DNA of 64,000 nt from Diphasiastrum complanatum. Lineage: Eukaryota > Streptophyta > Lycopodiopsida > Lycopodiales > Lycopodiaceae. Below the pieces are notes generated by a model. The model was given only the letters and a program-made list of their open reading frames with translations, had not been told where the DNA came from and did not search any database. The stretch lies in contig CM055102.1 of NCBI GenBank assembly GCA_029204225.1, positions 37,814,585 to 37,878,584 of the forward strand, written 5' to 3'. The translations under genes were made by a program, and so were the position numbers. Positions 10,704-20,746 of this stretch are shown piece by piece. Within the stretch, counting starts at the first letter, position 1; every line of letters starts with the position of its first letter.

Positions 10704-11786
10704 TTGAAAGTGTTGAGATGACTCGAAACACTATCTGCATCAGACATTCTCAGGGTGAAAAATTTCTTTCTCGTCCCTGAAATCGTAAAGAGTTGCTAAG
10801 ATGTCTCATGCATCCTTAGCAGTCTAAGCAGCTCGTATATGGCTGATTTGAGAGTCTTTGATATTGAGAGTAATCACGGCGAATGCCTTGCCATCTCTCA
10901 ATATCCATTTGGTGATGATGGCTGCATCACCTTCTGGCTTGACCTCTGTGCCATCAACTATGTCCCACAGTTCTTTGGCAAGCAGAACTACTTTCATCTT
11001 GAACTTTCAGAGATGGTAGTTATCTTCATCGAGTTTGTCGATCAAAGATGAACTAGAAGATGGATCCATTCTGGTATGAGTGAGAGATTGTTGGTAGAAA
11101 CAACGATATTAGAATATTGTTGGATGTACACTTGCTGAACGATGTCTTGGTAGAAACAAGACTGATAACCTGCAATAGAAATGCAAATAACTGAACCACC
11201 TGCTCTAATACCATGTCGAAAATCAATGGGATAGCAGCGGAAGTAGAACAATGGACGGTTGTAGATCAGAAGGGCAACAGTTACCAGCAATAATCAAGAT
11301 GAATAAACAGTAGTAATGTTCAATAGAACAAAAAACTGTAGTGTAAAATTGTACTCGTGATAAAAATCAGAATGTGAGTACATGGGCGTGAAGCTGATGA
11401 GCGCAATTTTGTGAGACGTAGATATTTTAAAACTTCCGTCTCTATATAGATAACTTACTGAAAAGATATTTATTTACAAGATATTTTCAAGTCTTTCAGG
11501 TCAATGCTTTTCTATCTAATTAATTGATTACAGCCGCCTTGTAGTTGGTAACCGCCTTTTAAGTAATAAAGACTTTGTACAAGTAGGTAAACTGTCATAA
11601 AGTCTTGGATTGACTTTTCCCTAATGACGAAGTCAGATTGTTCGGCCTGGTCCTCTTTGTCGGCCTGGTTCGATTTGTCGGCTGCCTCAGATTTGTTGGC
11701 TGAGTCAGATTTGTCGGCCGAGGCAAAATCTTTTTTTAGGATGCTCATTATCGAATGGATTTGGTCCTAAACATAGAAATCCAACA
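10704..11786 (-). mobile_element. Ty1/copia 5' fragment (LTR, primer site, gag N-terminus)
   Basis: This stretch is clearly homologous to 45943-47220. On minus it has an LTR (11214-11786), a primer site TGGTATTAGAGCA (11201-11213) directly inside it, and a broken gag whose translation matches KVVLLAKELxDIVDGTE and DGKAFAVITLNIKD of the other copy. The fragment ends abruptly at 10704 against the plus-strand copia RT fragment. Confidence 0.8.
11214..11786 (-). repeat. LTR of copia fragment with U3 tandem repeats
   Basis: The LTR is 573 bases, starting TGTTGGATTTCTATG and ending TTTTCGACA on minus, with the primer site immediately adjacent. At 11630-11725, in the U3 part, a unit of about 18-21 bases with core GATTTGTCGGC is repeated about five times (plus strand). 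Both ends align with the LTR at 46460-47220. Confidence 0.75.
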
Positions 11787-12382
11787 GTCCTAGCCTCCAA
11801 CCTCAAGGACAAAGTCCAGCCTCGATGACAGGATTGGGCCTACAAGCTCCATTTCAAAGTGATTGTCAATGCTCCTAGGGTATCGAGCTAGCTTAATTTT
11901 GTATCTATGTATGTTGATCTTAGAATTCACCCTACATGTGATCTTTTTCCTACTCTGGATGCCTAACGATTTTACAAGGGTACATTGTAATTTCTTTCTA
12001 CTCGTGCCTTCTCACATAAAACAAGAAGCACAAAAATTTCTTCTTTCATACACAATGTGCTTATCTCCATTTCACAAAACACAAGAAGCAATAGCTTGCA
12101 TCTCTCTCATTTATTTTCTGAAAACATAAACAAGCTTATGTACATGCTGAAATTTGCTCAGTAAATAAAACTCTTTTTTTTTTTGGCAAAGACAGAATTC
12201 TATCTAGAATTCAAACTGCATGCCAAGATTGATGCAGCATTAGGAATAGCTGTCTGGAGAGAATGGCCCTTGCATCCAACATCTACAGAACAACTGTACA
12301 CATTACTACTTTACCTGCATTGTCTATAGCAGCCTTTTAGCACATAGCAACTACAAAACAATCCATTGCCAAAAACTTTTCC
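11787..12382. other. spacer and probable 3' UTR of the P450 gene
   Basis: The stretch between the copia LTR and the P450 stop codon is AT-rich, without recognised coding sequence. The part nearest the gene is the likely P450 3' UTR. A T10 run at about 12174-12183 could come from a poly(A)-bearing insertion but is too short to assign. Confidence 0.4.
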
Positions 12383-13969
12383 TCACCTAGTTTTGATGAG
12401 AGCTCTTAAGGGAGTTTTCATCACCATTGTGAACTCAGGTGTTCCCGTCAGATCAACTGTCTCACCGGGGACTGAAGTGCTCCACTCAAAGCTCTGCATG
12501 AGTCGTGCCAGAATGAAATTGAGGTGAAGCATAGCTAACCCCAAACCAGGACAAATTCGTCGGCCTGCTCCAAAGGGAATCATCGTGATCTTCTTTGATC
12601 CAGTGATGTCTAGATCCAAGTTAAGAAATCTGTCAGGCCTGAATTCTGAGGGATTGGCCCATATCCTTGGGTCATTTGAAATACTCGATACGCTGACTAG
12701 CACCCTTGCATTCAAAGGAATATCATATCCCCGGAGCTTGCAAGGTTCAGTGACAGCATGGGGAAGAGTATAATAGCCTGGCGGATGTCTCCTTAACGTT
12801 TCCATCACCACTGCCTCCAGATAGGGTAACTTATGTATGTCTTCTTCTGTGACGGCTCTTTTTCCCACCACTCTCTCAATTTCTTTTACTATCTCCGCTT
12901 GTATCTGTGGTTGGATGATGATATTAGCCACGGCCCATTCTAAAGTGGTTACAGTCGTGTCAGTCCCGCCGTTGAGCAACTCAGAGCAGAGAGTCACTAA
13001 ATGTTCATCTGAGAGTTTTTCTCCTTGTAGATCAATCTCCAGAAGGGAATCTATGTAAGAACCAGTACGCAGTTTTCCATCCTCATGGAACTTTTTTGCC
13101 TCTTGAATCAAAGGAAGAACAACATTTAGCTGTTGCTGCCGGAGCTGTCGGTGTTCTTCGTTGCTCTGCATCCATGGGATGAACCTGAACCATGGGATAA
13201 AATCGTCCATTCGGCTCCTTGATCTAAGAAGTATCTTTTTGAGTGTTTGAGCAACCTCCAAAACCACACTCTCCTCCAACTGCTTCCCGAAACAGAGAGA
13301 CAAGAGTAGGTTGTAGATCCCGTATCTTATGATTGGACGCACTTCCACGGTGCCGCCATTCTGAGCAACAGCAGCTGCTGCGGCATCCGAGAATCTTTTT
13401 ACAAGGTCTTGCACAACTTGTTCCCTCACATTTCTGAAATGGTTGGAAGCTCTGCTAGAGCTGATGATACCGCTTACCAGATTCTTCCGCAAAGCACGCC
13501 AGACATGGCCATACACACTGGAGCTGATGTTTCTGAAGTCACTAGAGAAAAGGGCTAAGGAGGGTGGAGTCGGCCGAGATGCGAAAACAGATCCTTTCTC
13601 CACAAAAGCTTCATGAGCAATTTGTGCATCAGTGATGATGATAAAAGGAGTAAATCCAATCTGCAAGGTAATGATGGGCCCGTATTTTTTCACCAGATCC
13701 TGCAGCTCTGATGTGAAGAACCTCTTGAACTGGAAGAGGCATCCAACCACAGGCCATCCCCTTGGGCCGGGAGGCAACTTGTGCAGCCTCAGCCTCAGGA
13801 TTTTCCAAATAATAATTGTGAGCAACAACAAAGCCAAGAGAGCGATCAGAGCATTCAAACTTTTGGCATGGGCCTGAAACAAGTGATGGGCGTGCGATGG
13901 ATGTAAGATGTGCGGCTGGGCTGAAACATTATTATGATGTAGAGCAGTCTTCATCATCTGTGCTGCCAT
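12383..13969 (-). CDS. cytochrome P450, CYP77-like, intronless
   Basis: A single 528-codon frame with every landmark of a microsomal plant P450 of the 71 clan. Residues 37-60 are a hydrophobic membrane anchor, followed by the proline hinge PPGPRGWP (66-73). The I-helix oxygen-binding motif is LNGGTDTT (332-339), the K-helix ETLR is 390-393, the PERF-type motif FRPDRF is 443-448, and the heme loop PFGAGRRICPG has the heme-ligand Cys at 473. The wording of the I-helix, PFGAGRRICPGL and EFTMVMKTPLRA is close to the CYP77 family, which is usually intronless and whose known members hydroxylate or epoxidise fatty acids, for example in cutin formation. CYP89 is the next alternative. The 36 residues before the anchor are unusually long and His-rich. 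The start ATG sits in a good context (GCCATGG). The gene appears intact. Confidence 0.9.
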   Translation of the reverse strand: MAAQMMKTALHHNNVSAQPHILHPSHAHHLFQAHAKSLNALIALLALLLLTIIIWKILRLRLHKLPPGPRGWPVVGCLFQFKRFFTSELQDLVKKYGPIITLQIGFTPFIIITDAQIAHEAFVEKGSVFASRPTPPSLALFSSDFRNISSSVYGHVWRALRKNLVSGIISSSRASNHFRNVREQVVQDLVKRFSDAAAAAVAQNGGTVEVRPIIRYGIYNLLLSLCFGKQLEESVVLEVAQTLKKILLRSRSRMDDFIPWFRFIPWMQSNEEHRQLRQQQLNVVLPLIQEAKKFHEDGKLRTGSYIDSLLEIDLQGEKLSDEHLVTLCSELLNGGTDTTVTTLEWAVANIIIQPQIQAEIVKEIERVVGKRAVTEEDIHKLPYLEAVVMETLRRHPPGYYTLPHAVTEPCKLRGYDIPLNARVLVSVSSISNDPRIWANPSEFRPDRFLNLDLDITGSKKITMIPFGAGRRICPGLGLAMLHLNFILARLMQSFEWSTSVPGETVDLTGTPEFTMVMKTPLRALIKTR

Positions 13970-14207
13970 GGCGAGTAGCTACTACTCACTTACAGTATTA
14001 GATTGTAGGATAGGGCTTTTAGTATTGTTGCAATTTGCGATGCGAGTAATCGACGATGAATGGAGGTAATAAAATAGGGTGGGTACTGGTGCACGTTGTG
14101 CACGACGACGCCTAAAAACTCCGCTGATCTTTTTCACATTGGACACTGGACTCCCAGTCTCGCCCAGGCCTGTTGACGGAGCGTCTCCCATCCACCCATT
14201 CCAATTT

Positions 14208-14259
<52 letters not shown>

Positions 14260-14260
14260 G
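13970..14260 (-). promoter_or_regulatory. P450 upstream region with CT and TA tracts
   Basis: Immediately upstream of the P450 start (minus strand) are about 240 bases without TE signatures, then a (TA)n tract at 14242-14258 next to a (CT)n tract at 14209-14241. On minus the TA tract reads as a run of TATATA boxes about 270 bases before the ATG, a plausible core promoter with a GA-rich 5' UTR. This is inference from position only. Confidence 0.35.
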
Positions 14261-14439
14261 GAGTGTTGGGTGGGTATCCAAATTTTTCATACTAGCCAAA
14301 TTCAGATGTGCCAATGTCTTGACAAATTTAATATCTGTCTAGTATTCATATGAGGAAGTATACGAGTTGTAATATAAGTCAGGTTGATGTCGAAGGGTGA
14401 AGTCCAACCCGTGCATAGATATATAAGAATTATTAAAAG

Positions 14440-14568
14440 TATTTTTTGGCTTTATTGGCCTTACAAAGGCAATACTATGTGTTGAGGTCGGTCAATGGAG
14501 TTTGGAAGAAATTTAACATTAAAGGCGAAATTGTGTGGTGATCCAAACACTTAAGGTCTGGACCTTGA
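14440..14568. repeat. dispersed repeat copy 1, split by an LTR element
   Basis: The segment containing GGCAATACTATGTGTTGAGG and GGTCAATGGAGTTTGG recurs at 35800-35925 with GTCAATACTATGTGGTGAGG and GGTCAATGGAGTTGGG in the same order. The similarity ends where the LTR of gypsy C begins (14570), so that element probably inserted into the repeat. The repeat family is unknown. Confidence 0.55.
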
Positions 14569-14569
14569 T

Positions 14570-15068
14570 TGTCATGCCCATGACTGGTCTCGGGTAGCGT
14601 GTCCACGCTAAGGGACCGGTAGACCAACAACCCGTAAGTTAATTGTGACTATAAGGGAATTGGGGCCCTTATGTGTACATGGTCATAATTAATGGTTGTA
14701 GGCCTAAACACATGGTGGTGGAGTTGGTATGGGCCTATTAGTGAATCATTAGAGAATTGGATGACGTGGCCCAGATAGGCTGTAGAGGTGTCTAGTGAGG
14801 TGTCACAATGCATTACTAGTGGTGCATGGGCCTTGGAGAGTATAAGTATACATATTGGGCTCTCACTAGTGTACGCTTGACTCTGTGATTGGTAGCTACA
14901 TGTTGCTAGTGTGATTCCTCTTTCCATGACTGTGATTGATCCATAGCTTGGGGGCTAGATCCGTACGATCTAGGTTTGGTTGGTGGGCTGATTTATCCAC
15001 CACCCGTTCCCTTGTGTTGTTGCTTCTATTGGTATGTTTAGACTAGTATTCTGTGTGTAGGACTTTAT
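14570..15068 (+). repeat. 5' LTR of gypsy C
   Basis: It starts TGTCATGCCCATGACTGG and ends just before the primer site; the exact 3' base is uncertain because no clear CA is seen next to the primer site. A TATA-like box GTATAAGTATAC lies at about 14838-14849. The LTR is homologous, in the other orientation, to 48884-49382. Confidence 0.65.
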
Positions 15069-15084
15069 ATTGGTATCAGAGCCA

Positions 15085-16587
15085 TTCTAAGCAAGATTTT
15101 GCCATTGAAAGTGCTGTGAGAAATCTCGACGTTTTCTCGAGATGTCGGTGAAGTAAGCAACAAGTGGTGTTGGAATTTTTTTTGAAGTGCAATTGTTTGT
15201 GTGGTAAGTGCGCTACCAGGATCACATTCGGTTCGATTTTTGTGTGCATTTCGAATTGATTTTTTTTTTTAATTATGTTTTTAGTTCCATTGTTGCTGAT
15301 TACTTTACGGTTGGCACTTTATTGAAGCAACAGTGACTTTAGAGGTAATGCTGGAATTTTTTCCTCTTCAGGCTTCTAGTTCTTTTCTTTAGTGGTTCTT
15401 GTATTTAGATTGATGTCTATTGCCTTTTAGAAAGCCGATTTTGTGTTAAATCGGTGGGAAAAGTTAGAAATAGTGGCAAAAATACACAATCATTTGATTG
15501 TGAGTGTTGGTGTTGATTTACAGGTTTGCATGGCAGTCTATTATTGAGTTACAGGTTTATGCCTCATTTTTCAAGAAACTAACAGTGTGATTGCACGGTT
15601 TGGAACTTGTAAAGCTATTTCTTGGAAGTGGTTTGGTTCAAAACAAGAACTATTCAGTGTAATAGATGATATAACTTGCAAGAATTAGTTTTTGAGAAAA
15701 TTTGGGCAGCATCTACCCTGTTTCTCAGACAAAATAATGGAAACCTTGCAAATCTGTAATCTAATCTTTGCATCTGCTTGTAAGTAAGTAAAGTAAGGCA
15801 AAGAGAACTGGAAAACGCTTGTAGGGCAGTGGCTATATGCAAAAAACATCAGACACATTTGCCTCAAGGCTTCTTGCAAATATAAGCTTGGAAAACCGTG
15901 AACAAAACTCAAAATCTTAAGATGGAAATCCGCTGGAAATCCACCCTCATACTAGCTTTAATCTGCATGAATCTGTGGGGAAAAGGGTGAGGGATGGGCG
16001 CACTTCCATCCCTCATCACATGGCATTGTTCTCTCTCGGATTCCTCTTTCTCCTGCACGAGCTCTCTCTCGGGGTGGGCGCGAGTTGATGCCCGAATGCA
16101 GGCTGGCTCGAAAGCGAGTAGTTTTGGAGGGAAGAAGAAAGGGGGGGGAGGGGTCGTGGCATAAGCTAGTAGTTTTTTTTTCGAAAACTTAGACTTATGC
16201 ATGCACACTAATTGTTAGGGTGAGTGGAAGGGTGTACATCTTTTGGTTACACAAGGGTTTGTTGTTATTTTTTTCCCATGGATATTTTCTCAGCCATATT
16301 AGGCTGTGTTAATTGGAATGCTATAGTAGTATAAATGGCTTGTCTAAATGTTGTTAATGGGTTTTTTGATGGCATTATTATGGTTAACTTTCGTATTTTC
16401 GTTGCTTAATGTCAGCATTGCAAATATTCATTGGTATAATTTAATAAGCACATTAGGTCTATTTTGAAAACTCGGTTTCTTAGACATTGTCTTATTAACG
16501 ATTATTATACTTGTAATGAAATTAAAATTGAATGAAATTTTTTAATTTTTCAATTACACTTGCGATGGACAAAGATGATGTTCCAAT
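15085..16587 (+). other. untranslated leader of gypsy C
   Basis: About 1.5 kb between primer site and gag without a recognised product. It contains AT-rich sequence, a (G)8 run near 16141-16148 and several short frames with no conserved motifs. Long leaders are common in plant gypsy elements; an unrecognised insertion cannot be excluded. Confidence 0.45.
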
Positions 16588-17560
16588 ATGGGGGACACAG
16601 AAATCCGTCCAGCATCACTGGCCAGTGATGACACGGAAATCCAACCGACATCACTAGACAATGATGAGGCCCTCGATTCTAATAAATTATTGCACGCTCT
16701 GGACAAGGCAATACTGAAACTTCTACAGAGAAATAACCAAATGCAGAACCTATTTAATCAACTACAAGCCATCACCTCAACTAACTTGGGCTACCAACCA
16801 GATGTATTTTTCGACGATAAAAAATTCAAGTGCTCGGATTTGTTGAAGACTGGGTGAACAAGCTATTTTAGCTTGCACAATGTCCCATAGGATAAGCGGA
16901 TATCCTCGGTTCTATTGTTTCTGGAAGGCAAGGCCTCCTCTTGGTGGAGGGAACTTTCCACGAAACTGGTGACTGGGGCTGGATTTCTAACGGAATTCCG
17001 TAAAGCTTTTGTCACAATAGACAGTTCCGAGTTATATATTTGTTTTATCAACTGCAAGATGGGCAACCGAGAACTTGACGGTTTTGTCAAAGAGTTCTTG
17101 GATTCTTTGGCCAAGGTGTCGTTGTTTGATCGTAAGTTGGCACAATGGCAATTCATCTTTGGATTGCCAGCCGACTATCAAGATGAGTGTAAATAGAATA
17201 TCCTCCATTCACTGGAAGATGCTATCCGTGTGGCCAAGGCCTATGATAGCACCGTTGTTGCCTCACGAAAAAGCTCGCACGACCAGACGGCCCTGAAATC
17301 CAAGTTGGAAAAGTCAACCAATAAGTGAAAGAAGCAATTTTTTGATGAGCTGGAGAAAGAGACATTCAAACAGTCAAAGAAGAAAAAAAACAAAAAGAAG
17401 TTCATGGTAAAAGACAAAGCACGGTTGATAGCGCTGAAGCAAAATTTGTGTTTTCTTTGCAATAAACCCGGGCACCGTGCTAAATAGTGCTCTGAACAGA
17501 AAGCAAAATCATCAAGTTTTATGGCAGTGGATTTACCGGCAGGTAAACTGTAAGTCAATT
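16588..17560 (+). pseudogene. gypsy C gag with zinc knuckle
   Basis: The first frame (16588-16857) has HALDKAILKLLQRNNQM and FFDDKKFKCSDLLKTG, ending at a TGA. The second (16915-17196) has FLEGKASSWWRELSTKL and GNRELDGFVKEFLDSLAKVS, the typical capsid region. A basic region ending in CFLCNKPGHRAK-stop-C (about 17453-17494) is a CCHC knuckle with a TAG before its last Cys. The pieces belong to one original gag, now interrupted. Confidence 0.8.
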
Positions 17561-17639
17561 TGTTAAATAACTATGCTTGTGCTTGCAACTTTAGTACACT
17601 TTCTTTCAAGCCTAATGGATTGTTTCATGTGAGAGGCAA

Positions 17640-19192
17640 TATATTAGGGAAAGACGTAGACGTACTATTTGATTCAGGTAGTACTCACAATTTTTTGAAT
17701 GCTCGACTTGTGTAGAAGCTCCCAGTGCCCACCATGGCCAATGATCATCGTTATGTGGTCCGTCTTGCCTCAGGGTCGACACTGAAATATGAGATGTCAA
17801 AGTCTCAAATTTAGAGCTTCGGATGGAGGACAGTGTTGAGCCGTTGGACTTCCATGTCATGAATCTAGACATGACACATGTGATCTTGGGTTATGAATGG
17901 TTTTTCGATAAATCCGATTCCTTAGCAATAGATTTTAAAAACCATACTTTGGTATTTAAGAATAAGTTTGATCAAATTGTCTCTATTTCTGGAGAGACCG
18001 ATGTATTTCCATCGCTGATGATTTCCTCAATTGAATTTAAAGAGAAACTTCATGATTCTGAGTATGAATTCTTTCATTTGCTTCTAAAATCTCGTATGCA
18101 TTGTGATGTTGGTGATGTAAATGTGTTTTCATGCTTTAACACCGAAAGTTCGCATCAGGAACAACAACTATTACAAGATTTGAAACAAGAGTTTAGTGAA
18201 GTTTTTCCAAAACAGCTACCTTACGGACTACCACCCGCTCGGTCGGTAGATCATAAGATAGATCTTTTGCCCGATAGTCGTCCTATCTTCAGACAACCAT
18301 ATCGGTTTAGTCAATAGGAAGAGGAGGAAGTGGCTAGACAAATTGAGGAGTATCTCAGGATGGGGCACATAAGACCAAGTAAATCTCCATGGGGAGCACC
18401 TGTAAGAAAGATAGGGGTTTCCGGTTATGTGTAGATTACAAGGGTCTAAACAAACTTACGGTAAAAAATAAATATTCGTTGCCCAGGATGGATGATCTCA
18501 TAGATTGTTTGAATGGAGACAAATACTTCACGAAAATTGATCTACATACGAGATACCATCAGATCAGAATACATCCGAAAGATGTATCTAAGACCGGTTT
18601 TAGGACCACATTTGGCCACTACGAGTTTCTTGTTTTGCCCTTTGGTTTAACTAATGCTCCGACTACTTTCCAACAAATGATGAACGTTTTACTTCGTCCA
18701 TATTTGGGGAAGTTTGTAGTAGTGTTTCTGGACGATATTTTGATCTACAACAGAACACTCAAAGAGCATGCTAAGCATCTCCGTACAGTCTTACGTATCT
18801 TAAGACAAGAGAAGCTTTATGCAAATGAATCAAAATGTGAATTCTTTAAAAAGAAACTTCTTTACTTTGGTCATAAGGTCACCTCTCTTGGGATCAAGAT
18901 TGACGAGGAAAAGGTGAAGACGGTAGTGGAATGGCTAGTCTCTAAAACGGTTCGCGAACTTAAGTCATTCTTAGGTTTCACTATGTTTTGCCGTAGATTT
19001 GCAGAGGAGTACTCGAAAATTGTTGCGCCTCTCAACAATATGTTGGAAGGAGTAAAAAGCCGCAAAGGTAGGCCAAGCCCTCCCATTAGATGGAATGAGA
19101 AGTTAGATGAGAAGTTTAAAAAACTCAAACTTCTAATTGCCTCAGCTCCATTATTGTTTTTTGAACATGTGCTACATTTCATACAGTTTTGA
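17640..19192 (+). pseudogene. gypsy C protease and reverse transcriptase
   Basis: The protease site LFDSGSTHNFLNARL is at about 17667-17711, followed by a TAG and a frameshift, then MTHVILGYEWF (17868-17901) as the flap region. EFSEVFPKQLPYGLPPARSVD leads into RT, with a TAG at 18315-18317. RT proper shows [51 protein letters not shown] and the catalytic FLDDILIY (about 18725). FLGFTMFCRRFAEEYSKIVAPL is the thumb. The sequence leaves the family at about 19190, before RNase H. Confidence 0.85.
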
Positions 19193-20283
19193 ATATCCAT
19201 AAAAAAAACCTTGATCAGAAGCTCTCGTGCTATGGTAGAATCTGGAGGAATCCATTCTTCACTTGAGAAAGAGAATAATGATATCGCCTCTAATCTTCCA
19301 CCTGAACCATTAATGGATGACGTGTAAGATGAATTGTAAAAGAAAATACAAGAATCCAAAATTGATCTCATGGAGCAGTTCTTGTATTGTAGAAGACCAA
19401 TATTAGAATGAATAATGTCCATGATGCCGACAAACAATTATATAGGTTGCCATTTGATTATGCTTGATGGATATAGATCTACAAAAACCAATAAAAATAT
19501 ATATCATTTAAATACTCAGATACACGTCTAAATGATTGATGAAAAGCTCAAAGTCAAAAATCCTCCAAAACTTACAATTGCATTTGAGTCTATCATTTGA
19601 ACTCACGCCTTCCACTCTAATTTCGTTATGCATGTACACATGTTGAACCAAGACCTCTGAAATGGATCGACCACCAGGTGAAACTTTGAAGTCTAAAATT
19701 ATACCTTTCCAAAAGCTCCTATAATCCATAATCTCTATATTCTCTTTTTACCAAAAACACCGCTTGATGAGGGATGCATGAAAACCATTGAAATTTTCTA
19801 TAGATACGTGATATCCAAGAGCCATCAAAGTCTTTTTTATTACAAACAAAAACTAAGACAATATCCCTTTGTGGTCTACGGCTTCCGGAAGCCATTGAAA
19901 GCTAAAAGAAGATGAACAATAGAGTTTGACACTAAAAGTAGATGAGTCAGTTTGAAAATAAAACCCAAATTTGTAATAAATGTTGGGGTCTTTCGTAAAC
20001 CATATATATTATTCTAACTACGATTAGATCAAAATATACTTACTTTAACCACAAGTGTTAAGTCTCGGGCACTCGAGAAACTCACGAGCAACAATTATGG
20101 TCCAATCACAAGTCCCCTGCCCGGCGAGAGTTTTGAATTGTAAAAAAGTATAATCGGAAAGCTCCAAAAAATTTCGACCTACAAAGTCTGGACGAACTCT
20201 TGAGACATTTTAGAAAGAAATCAAAATCGTAAAAAAACCGAAAAATGCGTGGAAACTGGACTTATGTAGGGGAAAAAATTTCA
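19193..20283. other. unassigned region after gypsy C
   Basis: No recognised gene or element. Short plus-strand coding-like text (MVESGGIHSSLEKENNDIAS at about 19230-19290) is broken by stops. It may be the remains of whatever truncated gypsy C. Confidence 0.35.
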
Positions 20284-20445
20284 CACATGTGTGCATCGGA
20301 GACACGTGGCTGAATAAAAAACTGACGTGTGGGCTTGCACGTGTGGACACATGGCCGAATGACAAATCGACGTGTATTCTCGCACGTGTGGACACGTGGC
20401 CGAATGACAAAATGATTTGTGGCCTCGCACGTGTGGATGATTATA
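20284..20445. repeat. 45-bp CACGTG tandem repeat
   Basis: Copies start near 20284 (diverged, 54 bases), 20338, 20383 and 20428 (partial), so the clear period is 45. The core is CACGTGTGGACACGTGGCCG followed by AATGACAAA. Each full unit has two ACGTG elements, the core of plant G-box and ABRE sites. The array lies about 70-180 bases before a TATA box. Its regulatory role is inferred, not shown. Confidence 0.7.
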
Positions 20446-20511
20446 TTTCGTGTGTGAGATCTGATCCGTTGTTGGATCAACGCGTGTACGACTTGGATTT
20501 TATTGGTTTTC

Positions 20512-20521
20512 ACTATATAAG
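20512..20521 (+). promoter_or_regulatory. TATA box (CTATATAAG) after the CACGTG repeats
   Basis: The sequence CACTATATAAGTGTGG matches the plant TATA consensus and sits about 255 bases before the ATG at 20771, downstream of the CACGTG array. This is a sensible core promoter arrangement for the following frame, or alternatively for an LTR whose boundaries I could not find. Confidence 0.5.
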
Positions 20522-20746
20522 TGTGGTTCTATCATTTTACAACTTTTGCTTCGTTTTTTATTTTCACTCTTTGTAGCTTTTTGTTGATTCCACATTCTGT
20601 TCTGGTCAATATCGCTACCACGTGAGAAAATACTTCACAGATTGTACATTCGTCGCTGCGATACTCTCTCTAATACCGATATTGCCATTACACAGGGACT
20701 CCTAGATTTTGTTGTATCTTCCGACTTTCTCATGTCGTCACGATAA

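Larger units (their letters stand above)
14570..19192 (+). mobile_element. Ty3/gypsy retrotransposon C, 3' truncated
   Basis: On plus the order is LTR (14570 to about 15068), primer site TGGTATCAGAGCCA (15071-15084), a leader of about 1.5 kb, gag with zinc knuckle (16588-17560), protease (about 17640-17830) and RT (18330-19192). RNase H, integrase and the 3' LTR are missing beyond 19192. The coding region is broken by frameshifts and stops. Confidence 0.85.

Noticed and set aside
14079-14342. 87-codon plus frame upstream of the P450 over the CT/TA tract
   Set aside because: Its middle is Ser-Leu and Ile-Tyr repeats from the microsatellite, and it lies in the likely promoter.
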